The notes under the pieces were generated by a model. The model did no database searches. It was not told where the DNA came from and was given only the letters and a program-made list of their open reading frames with translations. From Candidatus Equicola stercoris (GTDB taxonomy: Bacteria > Bacteroidota > Bacteroidia > Bacteroidales > Bacteroidaceae): a stretch of DNA of 43,686 bases. Positions 35,725 through 42,990 of the stretch are shown one piece after another. The DNA lies in assembly GCA_018065415.1 (NCBI GenBank), contig JAGHTI010000019.1, forward strand, positions 1-43,686. Reading direction: 5' to 3'. The number at the start of each line of letters is the position of its first letter. Within the stretch, counting starts at the first letter, position 1. The translations under genes were made by a program, and so were the position numbers.

Positions 35725-36846
35725 CTAATCATTCAATATGAGTATTGCATCGCCATAGCATCCGAACTTGTAACCGTTCTCTAATGCCAGTTTGTATGCT
35801 TCTACCATCAAGTCATATCCTCCAAATGCACACTCTACCATAAGTAATGTTGACAGTGGATGATAGAAGTTGCCTACCATGCAGTCTGCCACTTGACAGT
35901 TATAAGGTGGGAAGATAAATTTGTTTGTCCAACCTTCATACTCTTTCAGTTTGCCATCTGTTCCCACTGCCGTCTCCAAAGTACGTACAACACTTGTACC
36001 TACTGCAACAACATGATGTCCTTCTTCTTTTGCATTGTTCACCAAGTGGCATGCCTCGTCATTGACTTCCATCTGTTCGCTGTCCATCTTGTATTTTGAC
36101 AGGTCTTCCACATCAATATCGTTAAAGTTTGCAAATGATGTGTGAAGGGTGACGAAAGCTTTGTTGATGTCTTTTATCTCCATGCGTTTCAGCAGTTCGC
36201 GTGAGAAGTGCAACCCTGATGCAGGAGCGGTGACAGCACCTTCTTTCTTTGCAAATAGACACTGGAAATTCGTCAGGTCATCGGCTGTCGTCTTTCTTCT
36301 GGAGATGATATATTCAGGTAGCGGAGCCTCACCGAGCTTGAACAGTTCTTCCTTAAATTCCTCATGACTGCATTCATAAAGGAATCTCAATGTACGTCCG
36401 CGTGATGTCGTATTGTCTATAACTTCCGCAACCATGCTACCGCTTTCATCGAAGAATAATTTGTTACCAATACGAATCTTTCGTGCAGGTTCCACGATGA
36501 CATCCCAAAGACGCATCTCCTTGTTCAGTTCTCTGAGCAGATATACTTCAATATTTGCATCCGTCTTCTCTTTAGTACCGAAAAGACGTGCAGGCAATAC
36601 TTTTGTGTCATTGAAAACGAAAGTATCTCCTTCATCAAAATAGTTGATGATGTCACGGAACTCAATGAAAACCTTTTTTCTACCTTTCCCATTGAGTGGT
36701 TTTCCGTTTTCATCTTTTTTGAACATCTCAATTTCTCCGGACTTCTTGTGAATAACCATCATCTTACATTCATCTCGATGTAATGGTGGATTAAGTGCTA
36801 TATCCTTATCCGTGAGAGTGAAGAAATTAAATTCTGATAGTTTCAT
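35725..36846 (-). CDS. queA: S-adenosylmethionine:tRNA ribosyltransferase-isomerase QueA
   Basis: QueA transfers the ribosyl part of SAM to 7-aminomethyl-deazaguanine in tRNA, forming epoxyqueuosine. The 373-residue protein has FVFNDTKVLPARLFG, the central GEAPLPEYI, FQCLFAKKEGAVTAPASGLHFS and VGTSVVRTLETA, and the late MVGNFYHPLSTLLMVECAFGG, all family motifs. It is the last gene of the ftsX-DUF3098-uppP-truB-queA unit, 97 bases after truB across a repeat-rich gap. Confidence 0.95.
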   Translation of the reverse strand: MKLSEFNFFTLTDKDIALNPPLHRDECKMMVIHKKSGEIEMFKKDENGKPLNGKGRKKVFIEFRDIINYFDEGDTFVFNDTKVLPARLFGTKEKTDANIEVYLLRELNKEMRLWDVIVEPARKIRIGNKLFFDESGSMVAEVIDNTTSRGRTLRFLYECSHEEFKEELFKLGEAPLPEYIISRRKTTADDLTNFQCLFAKKEGAVTAPASGLHFSRELLKRMEIKDINKAFVTLHTSFANFNDIDVEDLSKYKMDSEQMEVNDEACHLVNNAKEEGHHVVAVGTSVVRTLETAVGTDGKLKEYEGWTNKFIFPPYNCQVADCMVGNFYHPLSTLLMVECAFGGYDLMVEAYKLALENGYKFGCYGDAILILND

Positions 36847-36874
36847 TGTGTTTATCTGTTTTACAGTTTATCTA

Positions 36875-36912
36875 TTATCAATTATTAATTATTAATTATT
36901 AATTTTTAATTA
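36875..36912. repeat. A+T heptamer repeat (ATTATTA)
   Basis: ATTATTA is reiterated with a 7-base period just upstream of queA. A similar block occurs at 38765-38788 downstream of ftsX. Both are intergenic in the same operon. Confidence 0.75.
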
Positions 36913-36917
36913 CCATA

Positions 36918-36964
36918 AGCTCTCAGCTCTCAGCTCTCAACTCTCAGCTCTCAACTCTCAGCTC
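36918..36964. repeat. 7-bp tandem repeat (AGCTCTC), about 6.7 copies, running into truB
   Basis: Six full AGCTCTC/AACTCTC units and a partial seventh (AGCTCAG) follow one another without gaps. The last 21 bases (36944-36964) are the 3' end and stop codon of truB. As 7 is not a multiple of 3, copy-number change would alter the TruB C-terminal tail. Confidence 0.9.
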
Positions 36965-37651
36965 AGCCCTCTCCAGCCATTCGTTGAACTCATCCAGTGT
37001 GAGACAGTCATCAAGCGTTATGTCCCCTATTCTTGTGCGACAGAGAGCAGTTAGATATGCTCCCGACCTTAACGCCTCACCAATGTCACGTGCTAATGCC
37101 CTTATATACGTACCCTTGCTGCATACTACGCGTATCGACAACTGCATGTTTTCTGGGTTAAAGTCCGTAAGTTCTATTTCATCAATGACCAGTGTCTTTG
37201 GTTCCAGTTTCACTTCCTTCCCCTTGCGTGCCAACTTGTAAGCAGGTTTGCCATCAACCTTACAGGCAGAAAATTCTGGCGGTCGCTGTTGTATGGTACC
37301 AACAAAAGAGGTCAGAGTTTCTTCTATCAGCTCTCTTGTGATATGCTCCACAGGATATGTCTTGTCAACAGGATGCTCCATGTCGTAACTAGGTGTCGTC
37401 GCACCAAGTTGCATGGTAGCCGTATATTCCTTTGTCTTATACTGAAATTCCTCAATCCTCTTTGTTGCCTTCCCTGTGCATAGAATGAGAACCCCTGTCG
37501 CAAGGGGGTCCAGAGTCCCTGCATGCCCTGTCTTGAGACGTTTCACTCCCAGCTTGCGTGACAACCTAGTACGCACGAAAGCCAGAGCACCGAAACTCGA
37601 CAGTTTGTAAGGTTTATTCAAATATATTACCTCGCCCTCAAAGAAGTTCAT
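36944..37651 (-). CDS. truB: tRNA pseudouridine-55 synthase TruB
   Basis: TruB isomerises U55 in the T-loop of most tRNAs. The 235-residue protein has [16 protein letters not shown], the catalytic-Asp motif [19 protein letters not shown], the [16 protein letters not shown] block and the C-terminal [17 protein letters not shown]. The ORF track starts at a TTG (37657); ATG 37651 ([11 protein letters not shown]) is preferred and overlaps the uppP stop by 14 bases. The last residues (AELRVES) and the stop codon are encoded by an AGCTCTC tandem repeat. Confidence 0.95.
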   Translation of the reverse strand: MNFFEGEVIYLNKPYKLSSFGALAFVRTRLSRKLGVKRLKTGHAGTLDPLATGVLILCTGKATKRIEEFQYKTKEYTATMQLGATTPSYDMEHPVDKTYPVEHITRELIEETLTSFVGTIQQRPPEFSACKVDGKPAYKLARKGKEVKLEPKTLVIDEIELTDFNPENMQLSIRVVCSKGTYIRALARDIGEALRSGAYLTALCRTRIGDITLDDCLTLDEFNEWLERAELRVES

Positions 37652-38489
37652 AACCAAGGAGTGCCATACCTACTATAGCACAGTAGATAGCAAAATATAT
37701 TAGTTTCCCCTTTTTAACTATACTTATCATCCATTTACAGGCAACGCATCCTGCAATGAAAGCAGCGATAAAACCGATGATTAGAGCAGAAATGGAGATT
37801 TCTCCAAAAACAGCACCCACACCTTGCTCCAGCATCTTCGTCGTATCTAGAAATGCCTCACCGAGAATAGGTGGGATGACCATGAGGAACGAGAACTGTG
37901 CCAACTTTTCCTTATTGTTCCCCAGTATCAGTCCTGTTGCAATGGTGCTGCCCGACCTGCTGAGACCTGGCATCACTGCAATAGCCTGTGCAATACCGAT
38001 GATGAAAGCATCCTTCAGAGAGAGCTCTTTCTTCTGTCGCGGACGTGCATAGTATGAGAATGCAAGCAGGAGTGCCGTACACAGCAACATGATGGCAACG
38101 ATGACAAGACCACTGCCAAAGATTTCCTCTACATAGTCTTTGAAACACAGCCCAACGATGCCAACAGGAATCATTGACACCAGAATGTTGAGAGTATATT
38201 TATGTTCCTCACTCAATCGTGATACTATAGTCTTTCCCTTAACCTTGTCGCGGTTGGAGTCATCGAATTTCGTTAATCCCGTTATGAGCCATGACACTTC
38301 TTTCCATAGGATGACTATTGTACTCAAGACAGTTGCTACATGGACTGCAATTGTGAAAGCAAGATTCGATTCACCGTCTTCCATGCCAAACAGATTGGAG
38401 AATATAGTCAGATGACCGCTGCTACTTACAGGCAAGTATTCCGTCAGACCTTGGATAAGACCTAATATCAATGCTTCTATATCGCTCAT
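37638..38489 (-). CDS. uppP: Undecaprenyl-diphosphate phosphatase UppP (BacA)
   Basis: UppP dephosphorylates undecaprenyl pyrophosphate to recycle the lipid carrier used by MraY, and its presence is linked to bacitracin tolerance. The 283-residue polytopic protein has the family signatures [18 protein letters not shown] at the N-terminus and [24 protein letters not shown] in the second half, with about eight hydrophobic segments. It follows the DUF3098 gene by 12 bases and overlaps truB. Confidence 0.96.
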   Translation of the reverse strand: MSDIEALILGLIQGLTEYLPVSSSGHLTIFSNLFGMEDGESNLAFTIAVHVATVLSTIVILWKEVSWLITGLTKFDDSNRDKVKGKTIVSRLSEEHKYTLNILVSMIPVGIVGLCFKDYVEEIFGSGLVIVAIMLLCTALLLAFSYYARPRQKKELSLKDAFIIGIAQAIAVMPGLSRSGSTIATGLILGNNKEKLAQFSFLMVIPPILGEAFLDTTKMLEQGVGAVFGEISISALIIGFIAAFIAGCVACKWMISIVKKGKLIYFAIYCAIVGMALLGYELL

Positions 38490-38501
38490 TGTCTTTTAAT
38501 T

Positions 38502-38726
38502 TTATTTCTTTTGCTTCCAGAGGATAGCAACAATTATTGACAGAAAACCTACAAATGTGATTATAGGAGCCACCTTTATCCTCATCGGAGAAAAGATGTC
38601 AGGATTGTAAGCCTCTTCAGTCGAACCCGCTCCCGCCATCAGGATAAGTCCAATGATAACTATTACCATGCTGATGGCAAGCATGATGAAATTAATTTTA
38701 CCGAAAGCCAGTTTCTCTTTTCCCAT
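38502..38726 (-). CDS. DUF3098 family small membrane protein
   Basis: The 74-residue protein has two hydrophobic helices (FIMLAISMVIVIIGLILMAG and VAPIITFVGFLSIIVAILW) joined by a short loop with EEAYNPDIFSPMRIKV, and a basic C-terminus (KQKK). This matches DUF3098, a Bacteroidota family of unknown role. It sits between ftsX and uppP, 12 bases from the latter. That linkage suggests an envelope or division-related role, but nothing in the sequence assigns a reaction. Confidence 0.85.
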   Translation of the reverse strand: MGKEKLAFGKINFIMLAISMVIVIIGLILMAGAGSTEEAYNPDIFSPMRIKVAPIITFVGFLSIIVAILWKQKK

Positions 38727-38764
38727 TTTATTTTGCTATTTTAATCGTTAATGCTCTTAACCTC

Positions 38765-38788
38765 TAATTATTAATTATTAATTATAAT
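38765..38788. repeat. A+T heptamer repeat (TTAATTA)
   Basis: TAATTATTAATTATTAATTATAAT repeats with a 7-base period, like the block at 36875-36912. It is followed by the palindromic TAATGC...GCATTA that overlaps the ftsX stop. Confidence 0.7.
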
Positions 38789-38807
38789 GCATCAATGCAT
38801 TGAAGCA

Positions 38808-39683
38808 TTAGTATCTATACAAGTCTGCAGCCGTCATCTTCAAGAATCTGTTCACAGAGATGAATGTGCATACAGTTGAAATCAGCAATCCTAGAACAAA
38901 CACAGAGATATAAGTGATAAGCACTATATCTTGTGTTATTATGCTCACTGCATATTGCTCATAATTATAGAGTAGCACAATACATATTCCAATGAACACA
39001 CAAGCCAGAGAAGCAGAGATGATGCCCACAAACATCATCTTCTTGAGGAACGGTTTGCGTATGAAACCGTAAGTAGCCCCCACCAGTTTCATTGTGTGCA
39101 TCTTGAAACGCTGCGAATAAACACTCAAGCGTATAGTATTGTTTATCAACGTAAACGATACGATAAGCAGGAATACTGCCAGGATGACAAGAACAAGACT
39201 TATTTTCTGGATGTTATTATTTATCTTATCCAGTAAGTCATGCTGATAGATTACGTCCGTTATGGATTTTGACTGTTTCCACTCTTTTTCTATCCATTTC
39301 ACCGAGTCTTTATTTGCATATTCTGCTTTCAGAGTCAGCTCTATTGATGACATGAACGGATTCTCATCCAGAAATTCAGACGGGTCTATGCCCATAGCCT
39401 TTGTCTCCTCCTTCAGCACCTTGTCCTTGCCGATAAAATCAGCACTATGAGTATAAGGACGGCGGAGCATATCCTGTGTCAGTTTCTTCCCTTGTTGCAA
39501 TGTCAGAGAATCGTCAAGGATGAGACTTGCCGTAAGGTTTTCCTTTACGGATTTTGAAATGTTGTTTGCGGCAAATAGGAAAAGGACAATCATACCCAAG
39601 ATTATAAGTACAAGTGTCGTACTGAGGCAAAGGGTAGCAATGTGCATGTCTCCCTTCTTTTTCGTAAAAATTCTATTGCTCAT
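38808..39683 (-). CDS. ftsX: Cell division permease-like protein FtsX
   Basis: FtsX with the ATPase FtsE forms an ABC-type complex that activates septal peptidoglycan hydrolases. The 291-residue protein has a short basic N-terminus, a first membrane helix (LCLSTTLVLIILGMIVLFLF, about 18-37), an extracytoplasmic domain of about 120 residues (NPFMSSIELTLKAEYANKDSV) and three C-terminal helices, i.e. the FtsX topology. ftsE is not adjacent, unlike the E. coli arrangement. It leads the minus-strand unit to queA. Confidence 0.92.
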   Translation of the reverse strand: MSNRIFTKKKGDMHIATLCLSTTLVLIILGMIVLFLFAANNISKSVKENLTASLILDDSLTLQQGKKLTQDMLRRPYTHSADFIGKDKVLKEETKAMGIDPSEFLDENPFMSSIELTLKAEYANKDSVKWIEKEWKQSKSITDVIYQHDLLDKINNNIQKISLVLVILAVFLLIVSFTLINNTIRLSVYSQRFKMHTMKLVGATYGFIRKPFLKKMMFVGIISASLACVFIGICIVLLYNYEQYAVSIITQDIVLITYISVFVLGLLISTVCTFISVNRFLKMTAADLYRY

Positions 39684-39754
39684 GGATTTTTATACTGTTT
39701 GTTTTGCTTGTTATCATCAGCGTTCATCACGCCCGAACTTTTCAAAAACAGATA

Positions 39755-39786
39755 CAAAGATAATACAAAAACGTCCGAATTCCAAA
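39755..39786 (-). promoter_or_regulatory. Promoter of the ftsX-DUF3098-uppP-truB-queA unit (TTTG-N20-TATCTTTG)
   Basis: On the minus strand TTTG (39783-39786) and TATCTTTG (39755-39762) are separated by 20 bases, a full Bacteroidota consensus. The leader before the ftsX ATG would be about 65-70 nt. Confidence 0.7.
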
Positions 39787-39943
39787 TTTTTATCAAAACA
39801 TACAAAATACGGTTATGCGGTTTTGCGGTTTAAACCTTTAAACCATTAAACTTTTATCTAGTCTCCTAAACGACTGCAAGTTGAGTACATGCGAAACATG
39901 CGAAACTTGATTCAATTACCAAAGTTTTTTAGATGTAGCCTTT
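39787..39943. other. Intergenic DNA between divergent promoters
   Basis: No gene is seen. The stretch has short reiterations: GCGGTT repeated near 39818-39830, the palindrome GGTTTAAACC with a nearby AAACC, and ATGCGAAAC twice in tandem near 39889-39906. No function can be assigned. Confidence 0.4.
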
Positions 39944-39973
39944 TTTGTATTTAGGAAATAATTATTATTTTTG
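39944..39973 (+). promoter_or_regulatory. Promoter upstream of putative small RNA (TTTG-N18-TATTTTTG)
   Basis: TTTG (39944-39947), 18 bases, then TATTTTTG (39966-39973) is a full consensus match. The nearest plausible ORF on this strand starts over 350 bases later, so the promoter most likely serves a non-coding transcript or long leader. Confidence 0.65.
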
Positions 39974-39978
39974 CAACG

Positions 39979-40262
39979 CTTAATGGCCCTGTTGGGTCAG
40001 GGGCAAAGAACTTTAAGGGTAAAAAACAACATGGCTCTCGTGTAGGGCGCAGTTGGTGAAAAGACGTTTTCAACGTTGTCTTCTACGTACAAATCTGGAA
40101 AATTTGACACTCTGGAAGATGATGCGCGATGCGTTTACGTTGGTGATTATTGGCTTCATGCTATATAATCCGAAGCGTGGGCTGTTGAGTGCTAATTCTA
40201 GAGTGTGGTATTCCAGAACCTGTACGTGGGATTAGCGAGATGATAATCACCCACGCTCTTTT
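39979..40262 (+). ncRNA. Candidate structured small RNA, about 285 nt, family unknown
   Basis: The region begins a few bases after a strong promoter match and ends at a large stem with a U-rich tail. Local stems are visible: CCCTG-TTGGGT-CAGGG near the 5' end, AAGAC/GTCTT inside GTAG/CTAC around 40040-40095, and AGCGTGGG/CCCACGCT enclosing TGCTAAT/ATTAGCG at the 3' end. The only ORF (40053-40235) lacks recognisable protein features. I do not see the RNase P, tmRNA or SRP RNA signature sequences. A 6S-type or Bacteroidales-specific RNA is conceivable, but I cannot match it. It could also be a long leader of the downstream HTH-like gene. Confidence 0.5.
40174..40262 (+). terminator. 3' stem of the putative small RNA with U-rich tail
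   Basis: AGCGTGGG (40174-40181) pairs perfectly with CCCACGCT (40250-40257), enclosing a second stem TGCTAAT/ATTAGCG (40190-40196 with 40231-40237), and is followed by CTCTTTTC. The stem is longer-range than a standard terminator hairpin, so it may be both a structural domain and the end signal. Confidence 0.5.
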
Positions 40263-40325
40263 CATAGGATACATATTGTTGTTCGACTTTCATGGGTGAG
40301 AGGTCAAAAGAAAATCTTATGTCGT

Positions 40326-40523
40326 ATGCACATAGGCGAAGAGATATTTAAGGTGATGAAAGAACAGGGTCGCACTACGGTGTGGCTATCACGGGAGTTA
40401 GGTTGTGCCAGGACGGTAGTGTATCGCATCTATGAACGTCCGAGCATTGATACCGCACTCCTACTGCGAATCTCAAAACTCCTCAACTACAATTTCTTCA
40501 CCTATTACAACGACTTCTTTTAG
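40326..40523 (+). CDS. Small HTH-like (XRE-type) putative DNA-binding protein
   Basis: From ATG 40326 the 65-residue protein reads MHIGEEIFKVMKEQGRTTVWLSRELGC, with a helix-turn-helix-like core (TTVWLSRELGCARTVVYRIYERPSIDTALLLRISKLL) and an aromatic tail NYNFFTYYNDFF. This resembles a family of very small Bacteroidota proteins of the form MHIGxxI...SIDTxLLxRIS..L that are annotated as XRE-like regulators; that link is from memory. The ORF track start at 40296 is not preferred because MHIG is the family start. It is convergent with the ATPase gene, stop to stop within 8 bases. Confidence 0.75.
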   Translation: MHIGEEIFKVMKEQGRTTVWLSRELGCARTVVYRIYERPSIDTALLLRISKLLNYNFFTYYNDFF

Positions 40524-40531
40524 TCGTAACT

Positions 40532-41728
40532 TTAGTATATAAGCCCTGCCATCCAGAGCGGAAGTTTCTTGCCGACAGGAAACTCCATGGAGTCAGCAAA
40601 TATGAAGGAATCCGGTATGTCGGCAATCTGATCAAATGACTTGTCGTGTCCACCAACCTCAAATGTCCAGCGACCGTCAACGAAGAAATCCCCCTGAGTT
40701 TTCCCATACTCTACAATATGGTGAGTGGAAAGCTGGTTGACAACAAAACATTCACGGAGAGTACCTATATTTTCACTTGAAGCGAGAGCACACAGCATAT
40801 TCGGATTGTGGATGTATATTTTGTCAGGTTTCTGCATCTTGGAAACCGACTTGTTGTCGGAATAGAGCAGATGCAGGAGTTCTGCCCTCTGAAGACTGGA
40901 AAGATAGCTGAGGACAGTAATCTTATTGAGTTCAAGATACGACGACAGTTTTGCTATGTTAACCTCATAAGGGATGTTATCCGCAAGGTATAGGAGCATA
41001 GCCTTCAGTTTGCGCGTATATGCCGCATCGATATTGCAGAATTGCACCATTTCCTGTTCAATAATGAAGGAAATGATGTTTTCAATGCGTGTGTAGTACT
41101 GTACGTCGTTACCATCGAAAAATGGATAATAGCCTACCCGTAGATATTCCTCAAACATTTTCTGCGGATGACAAAGTCTGTTTACCTCTTCGCAGATAGC
41201 ATCAGCATTGGTAAGCACATCCTGAAGAGAATGTATTGGCAGTTTTATCTTGTGATAGAAGAGCATGTACTCACGAAAAGAGAGCCCATGCATAGAATAA
41301 GGCAATACACGGCGGGAAAGGTCAGCATCGGCATTGAGAATCTGGATAAGCGAAGAACCCGTAAACGTAATCTTGAGGTCGGGATATAAGTCGTTGAGTT
41401 CCTTTATTTCCTTGCTCCAGTCAGAGTACTTGTGCACCTCGTCAAGGAACAGATGCTTACCGCCCATCTGATGAAACCGTTCGCCGAGAGCCAGTAGAGT
41501 GTGATTGGTAAAATACATACTGTCCATAACGCAGTAAAGAGCCTCGCCGGCATTGTTTCCATAATGCATACTGATATACTGACGCATAAGGGTAGTCTTT
41601 CCCACACCCCGCGACCCACGAATGGCAACAAGTGGTTTTTCCCAGTCAATCTGATAAAGACTCTCACGGACTATCTCCGTACTCACCTGCGAGATTAGTA
41701 TGTGGTGTTTGCGATATAATGACTCCAT
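40532..41728 (-). CDS. AAA+ ATPase with DUF4143-type C-terminus
   Basis: The 398-residue protein has Walker A GSRGVGKTT (residues 38-46), Walker B HLFLDEVH (Asp95-Glu96), a sensor-like ITFTGSS and the C-terminal ECFVVNQL...GDFFVDGRWTFEVGGHDKS segment typical of the DUF4143 part, which has a nuclease-like fold. Such proteins are common accessory genes in Bacteroidota, usually solitary, and their function is not established. ATG 41728 (MESLYRKHH) is preferred over the ORF start 41764, which overlaps the promoter. It is complete, with both motifs intact. Codon use and the flanking repeats give it an accessory look. Confidence 0.88.
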   Translation of the reverse strand: MESLYRKHHILISQVSTEIVRESLYQIDWEKPLVAIRGSRGVGKTTLMRQYISMHYGNNAGEALYCVMDSMYFTNHTLLALGERFHQMGGKHLFLDEVHKYSDWSKEIKELNDLYPDLKITFTGSSLIQILNADADLSRRVLPYSMHGLSFREYMLFYHKIKLPIHSLQDVLTNADAICEEVNRLCHPQKMFEEYLRVGYYPFFDGNDVQYYTRIENIISFIIEQEMVQFCNIDAAYTRKLKAMLLYLADNIPYEVNIAKLSSYLELNKITVLSYLSSLQRAELLHLLYSDNKSVSKMQKPDKIYIHNPNMLCALASSENIGTLRECFVVNQLSTHHIVEYGKTQGDFFVDGRWTFEVGGHDKSFDQIADIPDSFIFADSMEFPVGKKLPLWMAGLIY

Positions 41729-41753
41729 TTTCTGTTTTGTTATTTTCCGAGTG

Positions 41754-41785
41754 CAAAGATACAAAAGGTTATTGCAGTAACCAAA
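41754..41785 (-). promoter_or_regulatory. Promoter of the ATPase gene (TTTG-N20-TATCTTTG)
   Basis: On the minus strand TTTG (41782-41785) and TATCTTTG (41754-41761) are 20 bases apart, a full consensus match ending 25 bases before the ATG. The near-palindrome GGTTATTGCAGTAACC (41767-41782) occupies the spacer, a natural operator position. Confidence 0.75.
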
Positions 41786-41807
41786 TTTTCAAAAGAAAAG
41801 GTTATTG
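41763..41807. repeat. Direct repeat AAAAGGTTATTG, two copies 33 bases apart
   Basis: The 12-base word occurs at 41763-41774 and 41796-41807. The first copy lies in the spacer of the ATPase promoter and the second just upstream of its -33 box. This is compatible with a repressor or activator binding site. Confidence 0.6.
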
Positions 41808-41871
41808 TTTTAAACGAAATTATGTCTTCCGCAGAAAAAACCAACTCTAGCCAGATACACAACTGTACCTC

Positions 41872-41891
41872 ATTTGCGACATGTCGCAAAT
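41872..41891. promoter_or_regulatory. Perfect 20-bp palindrome ATTTGCGACATGTCGCAAAT
   Basis: The two 10-base arms are exact reverse complements with no spacer. It lies between the divergent ATPase and lipoprotein genes, 143 bases upstream of the ATPase ATG and 112 bases upstream of the lipoprotein ATG. There is no T-tract. The form suggests a dimeric regulator's operator, but no cognate protein is identified. Confidence 0.6.
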
Positions 41892-41976
41892 ACAATACAT
41901 ATATTGACGGAGTGGCATTTCTTTTTAGAGTAAATTCGCGTCGGATAACAAACCCTTCCATAACACATAATAAAAA

Positions 41977-42075
41977 ATTATAAATCTTTAAAACAAACAA
42001 ATTATGAAAAAAGTATTTTTATTCATGGCAGTGTGTCTGCCAATGTTCATTTTCACAGCATGCAGCAACGATGAT
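41977..42075 (+). repeat. Shared leader and signal-peptide DNA, copy 1
   Basis: The block ATTATAAATCTTTAAAAC...ATTATGAAAAAAGTATTTTT continues through the signal peptide and the Asp run of the first lipoprotein. It is nearly identical to copy 2 and shares its leader with copy 3. Confidence 0.85.
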
Positions 42076-42414
42076 GATGACGATGTGTATAATGATGTAA
42101 GTGGTGCTTATGCGTATTATTATCAAGATTCTTTCGAGGGTATTGAGTATAAGGATGGGTATGTTATATGGTTTGAAAAAGATAAATGTCATTATTCGGG
42201 TCTAACCGATAATACCAACCCTTCTCTTTGGGCGGATTGGGTTCGTTGGGCACCTCTGCCAGGATGTCCGGGATGGTATTTCGAAGAAGACCAAAATCAC
42301 CATGTATATTCTTATGTTGTTGATGGCTCTACGATTATTGTATCAAATGGAGACATCTTAACGAAGGATGGTAATAACATTTACAGGGATGGTACGAAAT
42401 ATGCAAAACTATAA
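42004..42414 (+). CDS. Small lipoprotein, probably surface exposed
   Basis: The 136-residue protein begins with a lipoprotein signal (MKKVFLFMAVCLPMFIFTAC, lipid-modified Cys at residue 20). The Cys is followed by SNDDDDD, matching the acidic export signal that sends Bacteroidota lipoproteins to the cell surface. The mature part is short, aromatic and acidic (YAYYYQDSFEGIEYKDGYVIWFEKD, then GCPGWYFEEDQNHHVYSYVVDG), probably beta-rich, and I recognise no family. It is the first of three genes with the same leader and signal DNA. Confidence 0.8.
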   Translation: MKKVFLFMAVCLPMFIFTACSNDDDDDVYNDVSGAYAYYYQDSFEGIEYKDGYVIWFEKDKCHYSGLTDNTNPSLWADWVRWAPLPGCPGWYFEEDQNHHVYSYVVDGSTIIVSNGDILTKDGNNIYRDGTKYAKL

Positions 42415-42439
42415 ATCGCATTACAGACTATAGTTAAGA

Positions 42440-42565
42440 TATGGAAAATGGAATTTATTCATTAATTATAAATCTTTTAAAACAAACAAATTATGAAAAA
42501 AGTATTTTTATTCATGGTAGTGTGTCTGCAGATGTTTATTTTCACAGCATGTAACAACGATGATG
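42440..42565 (+). repeat. Shared leader and signal-peptide DNA, copy 2
   Basis: It starts TATGGAAAATGGAATTTATT, runs through AATTATAAATCTTTTAAAAC to the ATG, and on through the lipobox and Asp run. It is almost identical to copy 1 over the coding part and to copy 3 over the upstream part. Confidence 0.85.
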
Positions 42566-42927
42566 ATGACAATGGTGGTAGCGAATCTATTGTCGGAACA
42601 TGGTATTCGTATGATATGGATGATGATGAATATAACGAATTGTCATTCAATGCTGATGGAACAGGTGTAAAATATGAAAACGAAATTAAAAATGTGCGCG
42701 GAAAATCTGAAGGAGAAGAAATAGATTATTTTGCGTGGAAGACTTCTGGTGATATCCTTTATATCGGTTGGCGCGAAAAAGGTGAAACCAAGCCGGTTAT
42801 TATTGAGGACCGTAGCACTTGGAGTGAGGATTGTAAATTTTCAATTTCTGGAGACAAGTTGTATCTAACCTATGATTACGATGAACCAGGACATGAAGAA
42901 ACAGTTGTCTTTACACGTAAAAAATAA
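42493..42927 (+). CDS. Lipocalin-like small lipoprotein, probably surface exposed
   Basis: The 144-residue protein has nearly the same signal peptide as its neighbour (MKKVFLFMVVCLQMFIFTAC, Cys20, then NNDDDD), predicting a surface lipoprotein. The mature part starts SESIVGTWYSYDMDDDEYNELSF and ends LYLTYDYDEPGHEETVVFTRK. This G-T-W opening with alternating strands and a final VFTRK strand resembles the lipocalin-like domains common in Bacteroidota lipoproteins. The mature region does not resemble that of the preceding gene, so only the leader is shared. No substrate can be inferred. Confidence 0.8.
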   Translation: MKKVFLFMVVCLQMFIFTACNNDDDDNGGSESIVGTWYSYDMDDDEYNELSFNADGTGVKYENEIKNVRGKSEGEEIDYFAWKTSGDILYIGWREKGETKPVIIEDRSTWSEDCKFSISGDKLYLTYDYDEPGHEETVVFTRKK

Positions 42928-42990
42928 AAATGCTGAGGGAATGTAATTATCCTTTACCACAGCGTGGCAGTACAACAGGTACGGCAAATA

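Noticed and set aside
40053-40235. 60-residue ORF after the 39966 promoter
   Set aside because: No ATG start at the ORF boundary, atypical composition (many Arg/Trp/Cys), no signal or domain, and it overlaps the predicted 3' RNA stem. A short peptide cannot be excluded.
39979-40262. SRP RNA, tmRNA or RNase P RNA assignment
   Set aside because: GGGTCAGG near the 5' end is reminiscent of SRP RNA, but the GGAAG-type tetraloop and AGCAG strand are absent; no tmRNA tag frame or RNase P core motif was found.
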